DNA of 64,000 nucleotides from Bacteroides congonensis (GTDB lineage Bacteria > Bacteroidota > Bacteroidia > Bacteroidales > Bacteroidaceae): assembly GCF_900130125.1 (NCBI RefSeq), contig NZ_FQXY01000007.1, positions 124,001 through 188,000 on the forward strand. The letters run 5' to 3'. Position 1 is the first letter of the stretch. Every line of letters starts with the position of its first letter. Both the position numbers and the translations under genes were made by a program. Below are positions 1 through 7,769 of the stretch, piece by piece. The notes below the pieces were generated by a model. That model did no database searches. It had not been told where the DNA came from and saw only the letters and a program-made list of their open reading frames with translations.

Positions 1-1668
1 CACATACGTCCTCACATTATAGTTAGGAAACTTTCTCTTCGTATCTTCACCATATCTTTTCACCTGCTCCACATGTTCGGGAAGAGGTTCGGTAAACGCA
101 AGCATTTTTTCCGCTTCTTTCGCACGGTAATATTTGAATTCCACGACACGGTCATCGGTATAATAGTCCGTACCGGGAATACCTGTCATTTCAAAATCCG
201 AACGTCCTACGGAATTATTCTGTTCAATGGCAAATGTATAGCAACTGCTCAAATAACGCGAAACAAGCTCATAAAATGAACATCGGATGAAGTTCTCATT
301 TATTTTATCAAAGACCTGTGCCGGAAATTGCCCCAAGTATTGCTCAAAATAGTTTTGTACCAGTGGCTCCAAACTCCGGTTGGAATCATACTTCCGATAT
401 ACAGGAACATAGCGCTGCGCATTACCCTCTATGTTGTTTAATTGATTATAGTAGTCCATATATACACTACGCATCGTCATATTAGGCAATGTTGTCACGA
501 ATTTATCTTTCAACGTTGTCATTCCCAAATAAAACAAGCTAATGGGATAAAACTCCTTGTCAAAGAACTTTTTCTTATTGAATTTACTGGCAAGGTCGGC
601 TACATTATAAGGCAGCTCATCATCAATAACCAACGCATCCAACATTGCTTTTGCATTATCCAATGAAAGGGTGAGCCGACGAATCCAATTAATATCGGTA
701 CGCAGATTCTCATCTACCAGTTCGTCAGGAATACTACCGGCATTAGCTGCAAACTTCTTGAAAAAATAAGTAAGGATAGTAGCATTGAATAACCGCTCTC
801 CATTAAAACGGAAACGATAACCATCGTAGTTGCTTACAATCAACTGCCAGATTTCATCAAAACGTTCCTGTCCTGTAGAGTATTTGTCAAGTACATAACG
901 TAAATATGTCTCTGTCTCTTCGTATGTAAACCCAAGCATATTCAGGAAATTGGGTTCAAGGGTCAATATCTCTGCAATATTATATCCACTGGTCAAATCA
1001 TCCATTGTAACAGGTAATACCCCTGTACAGAAACAAGTACGGACGCTCCCCTCACCTATACCAGCTTTTATTACCTTAAAGAAAGTACGCAGGAAACTGT
1101 CAGCAGTCGTCACTTCTTCATAAAGCGGGTCATTATATGCAGTCAGCAGTTGATTCGTGAAATTATCATATTCATCAATCAATATATAGACCTTAGGAAA
1201 TTCGTGAGAACGGGCAAAACCTAGAACCTCTTCCAACATTTTGGATGCATCTCCCCGATTGGCAAATTGAAAATCACCAAATAAATCCCGATTATGCTCC
1301 ACCATAATCTCCACAGGGGAGCAGTTCAAATCATTAAAGTTCTGCGCTAATCCTTCAATGTTATCCGCCATCACCATTTTGGAGAAATCATAGCGAATAA
1401 TCATATAACGATTATGTTCCTTTGTAGGATGACTGCCAATCCAAGTTCCTCCAAACAATTCCTCAAACCGATTCGCTTTAGTACGGTCATAATAGCAAGC
1501 TAAAGTAGAAACCAACAGGCTTTTTCCAAAACGGCGGGGACGAAGAAATACAGGGGCATTATAATCCTCTAATTTGGGAATATAGTTGGTCTTGTCAACA
1601 TAATAAAAGCCACGTTCACGCAAATCCACGAAATCCGCTACTGCATAAGGAATAGTTATTCTTGCCAT
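1..1668 (-). CDS. AAA-ATPase-like / PD-(D/E)XK nuclease-like protein (3' end outside window)
   Basis: The frame is open from an ATG at 1668 down to base 1, so the C-terminus lies outside the window; 556 codons are visible. The N-terminus has the motif RPRRFGKSLLVSTL, the Walker A-like loop of the AAA-ATPase-like family common in Bacteroides (DUF1703-type). A hydrophobic strand followed by IDEYDNF (around residue 165) is the Walker B-like site. Near the visible end, a D at DRVVEFKYYRAKEAEKM fits the core of the PD-(D/E)XK nuclease-like domain that usually ends these proteins. I checked the frame at several points and saw no frameshift. These proteins occur in many copies per Bacteroides genome and their role is unknown; they are often annotated as ATP-binding proteins. 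It reads away from the left edge and has no obvious operon partner here. Confidence 0.9.
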   Translation of the reverse strand, partial: MARITIPYAVADFVDLRERGFYYVDKTNYIPKLEDYNAPVFLRPRRFGKSLLVSTLACYYDRTKANRFEELFGGTWIGSHPTKEHNRYMIIRYDFSKMVMADNIEGLAQNFNDLNCSPVEIMVEHNRDLFGDFQFANRGDASKMLEEVLGFARSHEFPKVYILIDEYDNFTNQLLTAYNDPLYEEVTTADSFLRTFFKVIKAGIGEGSVRTCFCTGVLPVTMDDLTSGYNIAEILTLEPNFLNMLGFTYEETETYLRYVLDKYSTGQERFDEIWQLIVSNYDGYRFRFNGERLFNATILTYFFKKFAANAGSIPDELVDENLRTDINWIRRLTLSLDNAKAMLDALVIDDELPYNVADLASKFNKKKFFDKEFYPISLFYLGMTTLKDKFVTTLPNMTMRSVYMDYYNQLNNIEGNAQRYVPVYRKYDSNRSLEPLVQNYFEQYLGQFPAQVFDKINENFIRCSFYELVSRYLSSCYTFAIEQNNSVGRSDFEMTGIPGTDYYTDDRVVEFKYYRAKEAEKMLAFTEPLPEHVEQVKRYGEDTKRKFPNYNVRTYV

Positions 1669-1746
1669 AATCTTACTATTTTCTTTATAGACAAACAAAG
1701 GTACAAAATTGTTAGCAAAAAGAAGGATAATTACCTATTATAAATA

Positions 1747-2364
1747 TTATTCTTCCTGTTTCCATACATAAAACACATTCCTTCCCGCCCCTCTCTTACG
1801 CAGTTTCCCCTCTTGAATAAAAGTATTCAAATCATCTACAGCTTTCAATCGGGCTACTCCTGTCAGTCTGCTATATTCTATGCGGGTGATTCCACCATTT
1901 TTCTTCAGGAACTCCTGTAACATTTGAAGACGTCGTTCGATAGGTATCTCTGTTTTGGAAGTAGTCCGGCCGGAGTTCTCCACCCGTTCGAGTTCTATCT
2001 CCCGATGTACTTTCTTTTTAAATTCTTTGGAAGTACGTAAATGAACATTATCGAAGCGAATAGACTCGGCACGAATTTCCTTCTTATTCATTACTTTATG
2101 AGTACATTTCAATGAAATACTGAAATGCCCAAGTTCGCCCAGTTCTACAATGTATCCGTCTGCCAACGCTTCGGCAAGTTCGTCAACGACGGCCCCAAGT
2201 ACTCCTTCAATAATATTATGGGGAAAAGGCTGGTGGCGGGATACACGTTCTATAAATTCTTTCTTCGAATAAGTTCCATTCGAAACAATACGGGCATGAA
2301 GCGGTTGTTTCTCTCCCGTACTATTAGGGTCAGGCGTTTCATACAAATCATAATATGCACTCAT
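1747..2364 (-). CDS. HU-family DNA-binding protein with C-terminal winged-helix-like tail
   Basis: This is a Bacteroidetes HU/IHF-like protein of 205 residues. I place the start at the ATG at 2364 (MSAYYDLYETPDP), because the family normally begins that way; an in-frame ATG at 2394 would add ten residues. Residues about 20-120 carry the HU fold: helices with YSKKEFIERVS, then VVDELAEALADGYIVELGEL and GHFSISL, the hallmark of the HU-HIG type. The last 60 residues (RRLQMLQEFLKKNGGITR, SRLTGVARLKAVDDL) look like a small winged helix. It probably binds DNA as a nucleoid or regulatory protein. Its upstream region contains a striking set of 22-bp-spaced repeats (2465-2552), which could be its own binding sites. 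Confidence 0.85.
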   Translation of the reverse strand: MSAYYDLYETPDPNSTGEKQPLHARIVSNGTYSKKEFIERVSRHQPFPHNIIEGVLGAVVDELAEALADGYIVELGELGHFSISLKCTHKVMNKKEIRAESIRFDNVHLRTSKEFKKKVHREIELERVENSGRTTSKTEIPIERRLQMLQEFLKKNGGITRIEYSRLTGVARLKAVDDLNTFIQEGKLRKRGAGRNVFYVWKQEE

Positions 2365-2464
2365 AAGGATATTTTTTATTGGTTGTTTATACATTTAATA
2401 GCTTATTCGCTGACATTTACCTCTTCCTTCCCTAAACCTTATTCTCCGTTTAGTATAAAAATAA

Positions 2465-2552
2465 TCGTCTGACAACTGTTCTCTTTTCATCTAACACCTG
2501 TCAGACGAAAAAGAAACAGTTGTCAGACGAAAGTTCAACAGCTGTCAGACGA
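2465..2552. repeat. Three direct repeats at 22-bp spacing plus one inverted copy
   Basis: Three copies of a 16-base unit, AACA(C/G)(C/T)TGTCAGACGA, start at 2493, 2515 and 2537, exactly 22 bp (two helical turns) apart. A fourth copy in the opposite orientation lies at 2465-2480 (TCGTCTGACAACTGTT). The set lies between the end of the RING/TerD gene and the start of the HU-like gene, in the latter's promoter region. The phased spacing suggests a cooperative protein-binding array. The binding protein is not known. Confidence 0.7.
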
Positions 2553-2635
2553 ATAGCTTATCGCATACAAAGGTACAACTTTATACGATGCGACCTTTAA
2601 ATCTAAAGAGAAAAAAGTTTATTTCTCTTTAGAAA

Positions 2636-4882
2636 TTAATCGCCCAACAGTAACTTAGTCACGGCAGCAGTATTCAATGCCCATTCACGGGTATATACCT
2701 CGTCCGCTTCCGCAGTATCAACCAGTTTCAATCCCTGCGCCTGCGCTTTGATTGCCAACAGTTCACCTATGGTTGTTTTCGCGTCCAGTTTATCCAAGAA
2801 CTTTTCGATAGCTTGTGTATCCAAAGAAAGCACAGTCTGCCCGCCGAAAGGAACTTCTAGCCAGACGATTTCCCTTTCTTTCACTTTCAATACCCCGAAA
2901 ACAAGTCCTTTCTGCAAACTTTGAGAAACACGTATCTGATGCTGAACGCATGAAGGGTCGTATGCCACTCCGGTCTTCTCTGATATCCTCATCGGGTAAG
3001 CGGAGTTCATCCAACCGACTACCAAATTAGGAGAGATAGTCCCATTGCTATACGCATTGCAAGTGAAAACCACATACTGCGCACCTACACGGTTCAGCTC
3101 ATTCAAATCCAGTTCGATATACTCGGCAGTACCTTTCTTGTCAGGGATGCTCCGGATATCTCCACTATGCTTGGCACCGATAGCCTGCAAGTTGAAATAA
3201 GAGCAAACTTCTGTCGTTGAAGGCAAAGTGATATGACAGCTCAAGTCCATATCAAGATGCTGTGCCGGAAGTCCCTTTCCCCACTGCATGAACAGGCGCA
3301 CCTTATCTCCTTCTACCGGGAAACGTGTTCCCTGCAATGCACAGGAAGTATCCTGAATTGTTTCGCTACGGTCGCCGATAGACAACGGGATATGAAACAA
3401 CATAGGGTCGATATACATACTTTTGTTTTCACCTTCGGTAGCCGCGTCGGCGAAGCGGGCAGCCACGACTTCCTTGCACAAGTCCTGTACATCCTTCACC
3501 ATCGCTTTAAGCTGTTCTTCCATATATAGCACCACCAAGTAATGCGGTTCTATCAAAAGAGCATTACCACCTAAAGGTTTCACCATTCTCTTACGTCCGG
3601 ATTCAAAGTAGTTCTCCGCATACATACCCAAAGTGACCACCAGACGAGCCGGCAACAAATGAACGACTTCCTTGAATGCAGCCAACGTCTCTTCCGGCCC
3701 GAACCAAAGCATATTGGCAAACAAGGAACGTGCGAACATACCCGGCCGCTGCTTCAACAAGGCAAATGTCTGTGCGGCATCCGCCTTCATACGATAACGC
3801 TCCACCTCTCCCTGCCAAACCGTATATGTCTGACAGTAGAATATATCCATCAACTCCTTCAGATTCTCAAATCCCGGCTTACGGGCATATTCCGCCAAAC
3901 GCAGCGCACGTATCATACGTACCCACATCTCCCTTTTCGGATGCATGATTTCACAAGCCTTTTCCGCGTTCATCTCCAGGTTATTCAGCCAGAGGGCTAC
4001 CATTTTACATTCACGGCGGGTGTATTTCAACTTCAGTTCCTCACGCTTCGCCTGAGCAGCCGAACGGCTTTTATCCAAAACAGCAGTTATATGCGCATTG
4101 TTTCTACCCGCCTTACGGATGATAGTCTTAGGTTCGATGATTTGCAGGAATCCGGTTTTCTTATACCACAGATAACGCAATATATCGTTCGGAGTGGAGA
4201 AATAGATTTGCGCTTCCTGCGCCCTGTCCTGCTCCACCAATGTATCTATCACCAGCATCAAAGTTTCTTTCATCTTGATTCCGACTGCCGGCAACGGAAG
4301 TTCGCCAAGCAAAATCTTCAAGCTATCCACTTGCGTGGCATCAAGAGCCGTACGCGATTCAAGCAGGTCGCGGAAGAAACCATTCAAATCCTCTTCCCGC
4401 CAAAGTTCAAGAACTTTCAGCTTGCTTCCCTGTCCGAAGTATTCCGTAGCGGACGTTTCAAACGGAGTTCCGCAGAACGGGCAACCGTTGTATCGCTCCA
4501 AAGGGAAGGTGTTATCGGGAATCACGTGTCCGCAGGGCAGCTTCACGCCTTTCTTGCTATTGAAGATGTTTGCAATCCATGTTATCAAATGGTCTAATCC
4601 TGTTTCTCCAGTAGGTGTATCCCAGCCTTTCACCAATGGAGCCCAGTTGAGCGTCACGCCCAATACTTCCTTCATCACTTGAAGAATCTCCACCTGTTGC
4701 GCCGGATATAACTGATTGACAGCATGAAGCAACTCTTCGGACAGAGTATATCCTATTTTACGGAGTTGGGCTACCAATGCTATGGTAGTCGAAGTCAATG
4801 CTTCGCGCTTTTCTGTTCCTTCTATCAAAGGCAGATAAATTGCATTTTGCCTGATAGATACTTTCAATAAATCTTTTTTCAT
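2636..4882 (-). CDS. Large protein with RING-like zinc motif and TerD-like C-terminal domain
   Basis: This 748-residue protein starts at the ATG at 4882. Residues about 115-142 hold a RING-like cluster (PCGH, then CPFCGTPFE), suggesting zinc binding. The middle is helical with no recognised catalytic motif. Residues about 540-620 resemble TerD/CABP-type domains: a DMDLS strand, HSGD, a D-x-N-x-L helix, then YVVFTCNAYS. I believe it matches the family that NCBI names MXAN_6230/SCO0854 RING-domain protein, but this is from memory. Such proteins are discussed in the context of RNA damage and TerD-type stress systems. It lies about 100 bp downstream of two tRNA-like RNAs in the same orientation, with one promoter-like element upstream of all three, so they may form one transcript. 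There is no signal peptide, so it is probably cytoplasmic. Confidence 0.75.
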   Translation of the reverse strand: MKKDLLKVSIRQNAIYLPLIEGTEKREALTSTTIALVAQLRKIGYTLSEELLHAVNQLYPAQQVEILQVMKEVLGVTLNWAPLVKGWDTPTGETGLDHLITWIANIFNSKKGVKLPCGHVIPDNTFPLERYNGCPFCGTPFETSATEYFGQGSKLKVLELWREEDLNGFFRDLLESRTALDATQVDSLKILLGELPLPAVGIKMKETLMLVIDTLVEQDRAQEAQIYFSTPNDILRYLWYKKTGFLQIIEPKTIIRKAGRNNAHITAVLDKSRSAAQAKREELKLKYTRRECKMVALWLNNLEMNAEKACEIMHPKREMWVRMIRALRLAEYARKPGFENLKELMDIFYCQTYTVWQGEVERYRMKADAAQTFALLKQRPGMFARSLFANMLWFGPEETLAAFKEVVHLLPARLVVTLGMYAENYFESGRKRMVKPLGGNALLIEPHYLVVLYMEEQLKAMVKDVQDLCKEVVAARFADAATEGENKSMYIDPMLFHIPLSIGDRSETIQDTSCALQGTRFPVEGDKVRLFMQWGKGLPAQHLDMDLSCHITLPSTTEVCSYFNLQAIGAKHSGDIRSIPDKKGTAEYIELDLNELNRVGAQYVVFTCNAYSNGTISPNLVVGWMNSAYPMRISEKTGVAYDPSCVQHQIRVSQSLQKGLVFGVLKVKEREIVWLEVPFGGQTVLSLDTQAIEKFLDKLDAKTTIGELLAIKAQAQGLKLVDTAEADEVYTREWALNTAAVTKLLLGD

Positions 4883-4980
4883 AGGTTGTGTTTTTTAAGT
4901 AAGGTAATCGGGAGACTGTGAATCAATGGAGCATTCCTGCGGTTTTTGAAGTAAGCCTTCCTTGACCTTAGTTTATAAAA

Positions 4981-5082
4981 AGAGGTAGAACAGGCCGGAT
5001 TCGAACCAGCAATAGCCACCGTTAAGAAGTAAGCTCCGGTTGACCTCATTTCAGATAATACCGAAGCTACTGTCCTACCTCT
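4981..5082 (-). ncRNA. tRNA-like RNA B, extended acceptor helix and T-arm, no recognisable anticodon arm
   Basis: On the minus strand the ends AGAGGTAGGACAG and CTGTTCTACCTCT pair over 13 bp with one G-U. Inside, positions 4987-5076 look like a 90-nt tRNA: 7-bp acceptor AGGACAG/CTGTTCT, then TA and GCTT as in a D-arm. A canonical T-arm (GCTGG TTCGAAT CCGGC) sits directly before the 3' acceptor strand. The expected D-stem and anticodon arm are replaced: GCTTCGGT pairs with ACCGGAGC around a 19-nt loop, followed by a 22-nt segment I cannot fold into an anticodon stem. TACCTCT followed by TTTTT could also act as a terminator. It could be a class II tRNA with odd folding, a tRNA remnant, or a Y-RNA-like molecule with a tRNA module. 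Confidence 0.6.
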
Positions 5083-5095
5083 ATATTTGTTTTTG

Positions 5096-5150
5096 TGGAG
5101 CAGACCGGAGTCGAACCGGTGACCGTCTCTACCCACTGAGCTACTGCTCC
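5096..5150 (-). ncRNA. tRNA-like RNA A, 55 nt, lacks the anticodon arm
   Basis: Read on the minus strand: acceptor GGAGCAG (5150-5144) pairs with CTGCTCC, followed by a discriminator-like A at 5096. UA and a D-arm GCTCAGTGGGTAGAG follow, then ACGGTC, then a perfect T-arm ACCGG TTCGACT CCGGT. A normal tRNA would have about 17 more bases (the anticodon stem-loop) between the D-arm and the variable loop; here they are absent, leaving a tRNA that cannot decode. All other tRNA hallmarks (T-loop TTCGA, UA at 8-9, GG in the D-loop) are kept, which argues against random decay. CCA is not encoded. It precedes RNA B and the RING/TerD gene. Confidence 0.7.
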
Positions 5151-5248
5151 TTTGCGAAACTGGAAAACGGATAATCGTACTGGTAATGTTCTACCTTAAA
5201 GAGTGTGTTGAAGTAACCCGTACTTGACCTGTTTTCTTGTTTCTTCGA

Positions 5249-5256
5249 CAAAGATA
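5249..5256 (-). promoter_or_regulatory. -7 element upstream of the tRNA-like RNAs
   Basis: The minus strand reads TATCTTTG, a perfect Bacteroides -7 element (TAnnTTTG). No convincing -33 element lies 19-21 bp upstream. Transcription would begin near 5242 and run through a roughly 90-nt leader, the two tRNA-like RNAs and then the RING/TerD gene. Confidence 0.55.
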
Positions 5257-5402
5257 GAAGTAGTGGTACGCAGCCTTTTTGCGTAACTCAAACTTTTTTG
5301 CTGTTTTCTTGAAAAAACAGTAAAAAATGAATGAACGGGACTTATTTTGCAAGAATACAGAAGAAAAACGAAGACATATAGGTGATAACCCAACAGTTTT
5401 CA

Positions 5403-5410
5403 TACTTTTG
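5403..5410 (+). promoter_or_regulatory. -7 element upstream of the immunity-gene array
   Basis: TACTTTTG matches the Bacteroides -7 consensus and lies about 60 bp before the WGR gene, the first gene of the array. I found no comparable element in front of the later genes, so the array may be read mostly from here. No clear -33 motif was found. Confidence 0.45.
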
Positions 5411-5468
5411 CGTATAGCAGAGATATTAACGCATTAATCTCCCTGCCAACAATAAACACACAATATTT

Positions 5469-6185
5469 ATGAAAAGAGCATTTATCTATAAAGACGAGAA
5501 ATCTCACAAATTCTGGTGCATTGATTATAGCGGCTATGATTTCTCCGTAAATTACGGCAAGTCCGGCAGTATCGGCAAGTTTGAAATCAAGGAATTTGAG
5601 ACGGAAGAAGAATGTCTGAAACAAGCTGAAAAACTTATTCGCTCAAAAGAGAAAAAAGGATATGTGGAAGATACCGGATTTGACTTTATGAACAAAATCT
5701 ATATCGATTCCGAAGAATACGGATTGCATCCCAAAACTTCCCACCCCCGATTTACCGAACACTTCACGGAAGAACTCTATTATGATTGTGTAGACGAAGA
5801 AGCACCGTTTGGCAGCGATGAGGGAAGTGATACGTTAGATTCTCTTGAAGAAACGATCAGAAAAAATCCCAAACTCAACTTTCCTGATTATCCCAAGTAT
5901 CTGATAGAACACGACTGGGGCATGGAATATATTCCTGTTGAAAGTCTTGAGCCCGAAGTGGTTAAAAAACTAGCTTCAAAGAAAGAAATGGATATGACAC
6001 AAAGCGACATGGTGACTTACGCTACTGCCTTTGGACAAATAAAAATCACTGGGCATCTCTCACCCCAATTACAAGAACAAGGAGTTAAAGCTATCAAAAG
6101 ATTAGCTTTACTTTGGGGAAATGGTTTGACCGAGATCCAAAGCAGAATGATTGACGACTTACTTTCATTTCCTATCGACAAGTGA
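5469..6185 (+). CDS. WGR-domain protein, first gene of the immunity-like array
   Basis: This protein has 238 residues. Residues 1-65 match a WGR domain: YKDEKSHKFWCIDYSG, then VNYGKSGSIGKFEIKEF, then ECLKQAEKLIRSKEKKGY. In the name-giving motif, W-G-R is replaced here by Y-G-K. WGR domains occur in PARPs, where they bind nucleic acid, and in many small bacterial proteins of unknown role. The rest is acidic and helical, with no catalytic motif recognised. There is no signal peptide. It is the first of nine small co-directional genes ending at 11020, several of which resemble toxin-immunity proteins, so a protective role is a reasonable but unproven guess. Confidence 0.75.
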   Translation: MKRAFIYKDEKSHKFWCIDYSGYDFSVNYGKSGSIGKFEIKEFETEEECLKQAEKLIRSKEKKGYVEDTGFDFMNKIYIDSEEYGLHPKTSHPRFTEHFTEELYYDCVDEEAPFGSDEGSDTLDSLEETIRKNPKLNFPDYPKYLIEHDWGMEYIPVESLEPEVVKKLASKKEMDMTQSDMVTYATAFGQIKITGHLSPQLQEQGVKAIKRLALLWGNGLTEIQSRMIDDLLSFPIDK

Positions 6186-6230
6186 TAATAATATCAAACT
6201 GATAGGTAGCAAAAATATGAGGATAATAGA

Positions 6231-6280
6231 GATTAGGAACGACACCATGAGGTGTGGTTATTAATGCATTAGCACCAACT
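6231..6280 (+). repeat. Array boundary element 1
   Basis: A hairpin AACGACACC-ATGA-GGTGTGGTT (6238-6259) is followed by CATTAGCACCAACTACAAA, which leads to the ATG at 6290. The last segment is nearly identical to that of element 7 (10032-10060), which precedes an unrelated gene. Confidence 0.6.
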
Positions 6281-6289
6281 ACAAAGAAT

Positions 6290-6904
6290 ATGAAAAAAGA
6301 ATTAGAAATACTATTTGAGCGTAATAAAAGAGAGTTTGCGTTCCTTAAAGAAGAAGCAAATAAAATAGGGGTAGCTTCAAAATGGGGACAAGGTGTAATT
6401 CCACCTTATTCAATTCTACCATTTTATAGTGAGTTACTTGGGAATAAACCGGGGAGATTTCTAAAAAAAGCATCTAAACCGGGAGCAAATAGACAATGTT
6501 ATTTATTAAATACCGACAATCAAATTATTAATGGTGTCGAATATGATTCGTTTAATGATTTGAATAGTCAATGGATAGTTTCTAACAAATTCTATTTTTA
6601 TTCTTCTGATTCAACCATTCAATACTCTTTTGGTAGTGTATTTGAAAACGAAACAAATGCAAGATTAGAGAGAGTTACTATCGCTCAAATAAAAGATAAC
6701 AAAATCAAGAGTGCTTATAGTTTTGGTAATAGAAGCGAATATGAAGAACTTTACTATTCATACCAAGATGATAGGATTTGCGGTATAACACAAAAAGTTT
6801 GGGTAGATGCATATTTTGAGCGTCACTACATAATAATGTATGATGATATTTCAATCCTTGAAATATTGAGTGACGGTACAACTCAAAAAATATATCCGGA
6901 GTAA
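6290..6904 (+). CDS. Uncharacterised small protein of the immunity-like array
   Basis: This protein has 204 residues. The ATG at 6290 is chosen over an in-frame GTG at 6254 because the GTG lies inside the boundary hairpin and the ATG sits at the same distance from the CATTAG motif as in the other genes. I do not recognise the family. The protein is cytoplasmic, with a charged N-terminal helix (KKELEILFERNKREFAFLKE), then alternating strands rich in Tyr and Phe, as seen in many immunity proteins of polymorphic toxin systems. The gene is clearly AT-rich compared with the flanking chromosome, which suggests transfer. Function is unknown; its place in the array is the only clue. Confidence 0.7.
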   Translation: MKKELEILFERNKREFAFLKEEANKIGVASKWGQGVIPPYSILPFYSELLGNKPGRFLKKASKPGANRQCYLLNTDNQIINGVEYDSFNDLNSQWIVSNKFYFYSSDSTIQYSFGSVFENETNARLERVTIAQIKDNKIKSAYSFGNRSEYEELYYSYQDDRICGITQKVWVDAYFERHYIIMYDDISILEILSDGTTQKIYPE

Positions 6905-6928
6905 TTTGATATGAATAGAGAAAACGGT

Positions 6929-6980
6929 GCTAACAAAGCGTGATAACACTTGAACAGTGTTCCCCGCTTAGCCATTAACA
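6929..6980 (+). repeat. Array boundary element 2
   Basis: The element begins GCTAACAAAGCGTGATAAC, identical over 19 bases to element 7. It holds the hairpin AACACT-TGAAC-AGTGTT and ends CGCTTAGCCATTAAC. GCT/AGC and AAGCG/CGCTT can pair around the central hairpin, giving an attC-like extended structure. It lies between two unrelated genes, 14 bases before the next ATG. Confidence 0.65.
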
Positions 6981-6993
6981 ATAATACATAGCA

Positions 6994-7746
6994 ATGAAAG
7001 AATTATATATATGGTTTAATCGAACTCACCTGCCTAAAGGTTATCCTTTGCAGAATGATTTTATTCTTAAATCACAGTTTGATTTAGAGCAACCTCGTAA
7101 GATTTATGATGAGAAATGGAAAATGTATAACCGCTTTAATTCGGAATATCCAACAGGAGAATTTCAATTTCCCTGTGAAATGTTTATGGTAGTTACCAAA
7201 AAGAAATACAAAGAAATTGATTTCGATTACTACTCTTGTGATGTAGGTACATCAATAAAGTTTGTATCTGAAAGTTTTTTGAACTTCTTATCCACAAATG
7301 GTATTGATAAAAATTATTATGAGCAAGCAAAGCTAAATATCTTAGACTTGGCTGGAAATAGTTTAGTATCAAAGAACTACTATGCACTTCGATTTATCAA
7401 AAGTGATGATACACTTTTTGATTTTCAGAAAGATACTTTCAAAAGAGCGGCAGGAATAAGAAATCATTTTTTATACCCGTTTATGGAATTGAAGCGAAAT
7501 ATAGTCGATAAAAATGTTTTTTCTCTATTTGAATTTTGCAATGAAGAAACTTTAATATTGAACGAGGTTGCAAAGGAAGATGTGCTCAAACATTTCAGTA
7601 ATCCGCAATTATACAAAGCGGAAGATTATCCTTTCATTTTTAACAATCAACATAATTACGAAATGTTGCCATATAATAATTCTTACTTAATTCATTGTCA
7701 ACAAGCCAAGATAGCTGCTAAACGCAGCTTTTTGTCAAGCCATTAA
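6994..7746 (+). CDS. Immunity-like protein whose C-terminus is encoded by a boundary repeat
   Basis: This protein has 250 residues and starts at ATG 6994, shortly after element 2. The family is not certain; the pattern of an early FPCEMFMVVTKKKY strand and a later NYYALRFIKSDDTLFDFQKD resembles Imm43/Imm11-type immunity proteins of Bacteroidetes. The last 14 residues (QAKIAAKRSFLSSH) are translated from boundary element 3, and the TAA stop comes from that element's CATTAA motif. The gene's own stop has therefore probably been lost, or the boundary was placed inside the coding sequence. It is AT-rich and has no signal peptide. Confidence 0.65.
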   Translation: MKELYIWFNRTHLPKGYPLQNDFILKSQFDLEQPRKIYDEKWKMYNRFNSEYPTGEFQFPCEMFMVVTKKKYKEIDFDYYSCDVGTSIKFVSESFLNFLSTNGIDKNYYEQAKLNILDLAGNSLVSKNYYALRFIKSDDTLFDFQKDTFKRAAGIRNHFLYPFMELKRNIVDKNVFSLFEFCNEETLILNEVAKEDVLKHFSNPQLYKAEDYPFIFNNQHNYEMLPYNNSYLIHCQQAKIAAKRSFLSSH

Positions 7747-7748
7747 TA
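7704..7748 (+). repeat. Array boundary element 3
   Basis: It holds the perfect hairpin AGCTGC-TAAAC-GCAGCT and ends GTCAAGCCATTAATA. Over 45 bases it differs from element 4 at only three or four positions, although the genes around them are unrelated. Confidence 0.75.
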
Positions 7749-7769
7749 GTAATAAGAAAGACATACAAC

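Noticed and set aside
3659..4597. A 312-codon open frame on the plus strand, opposite the RING/TerD gene
   Set aside because: It is antisense to a clearly coding sequence with recognisable motifs, and its own translation has no family-like pattern; it follows from codon bias on the other strand.
4879..5136. An 85-codon minus-strand frame crossing both tRNA-like RNAs
   Set aside because: It translates through paired tRNA-like stems and shows no protein features; the RNA interpretation explains the sequence better.
5096..5150. A complete, decoding tRNA gene
   Set aside because: There is no room for an anticodon stem-loop between the D-arm and T-arm.
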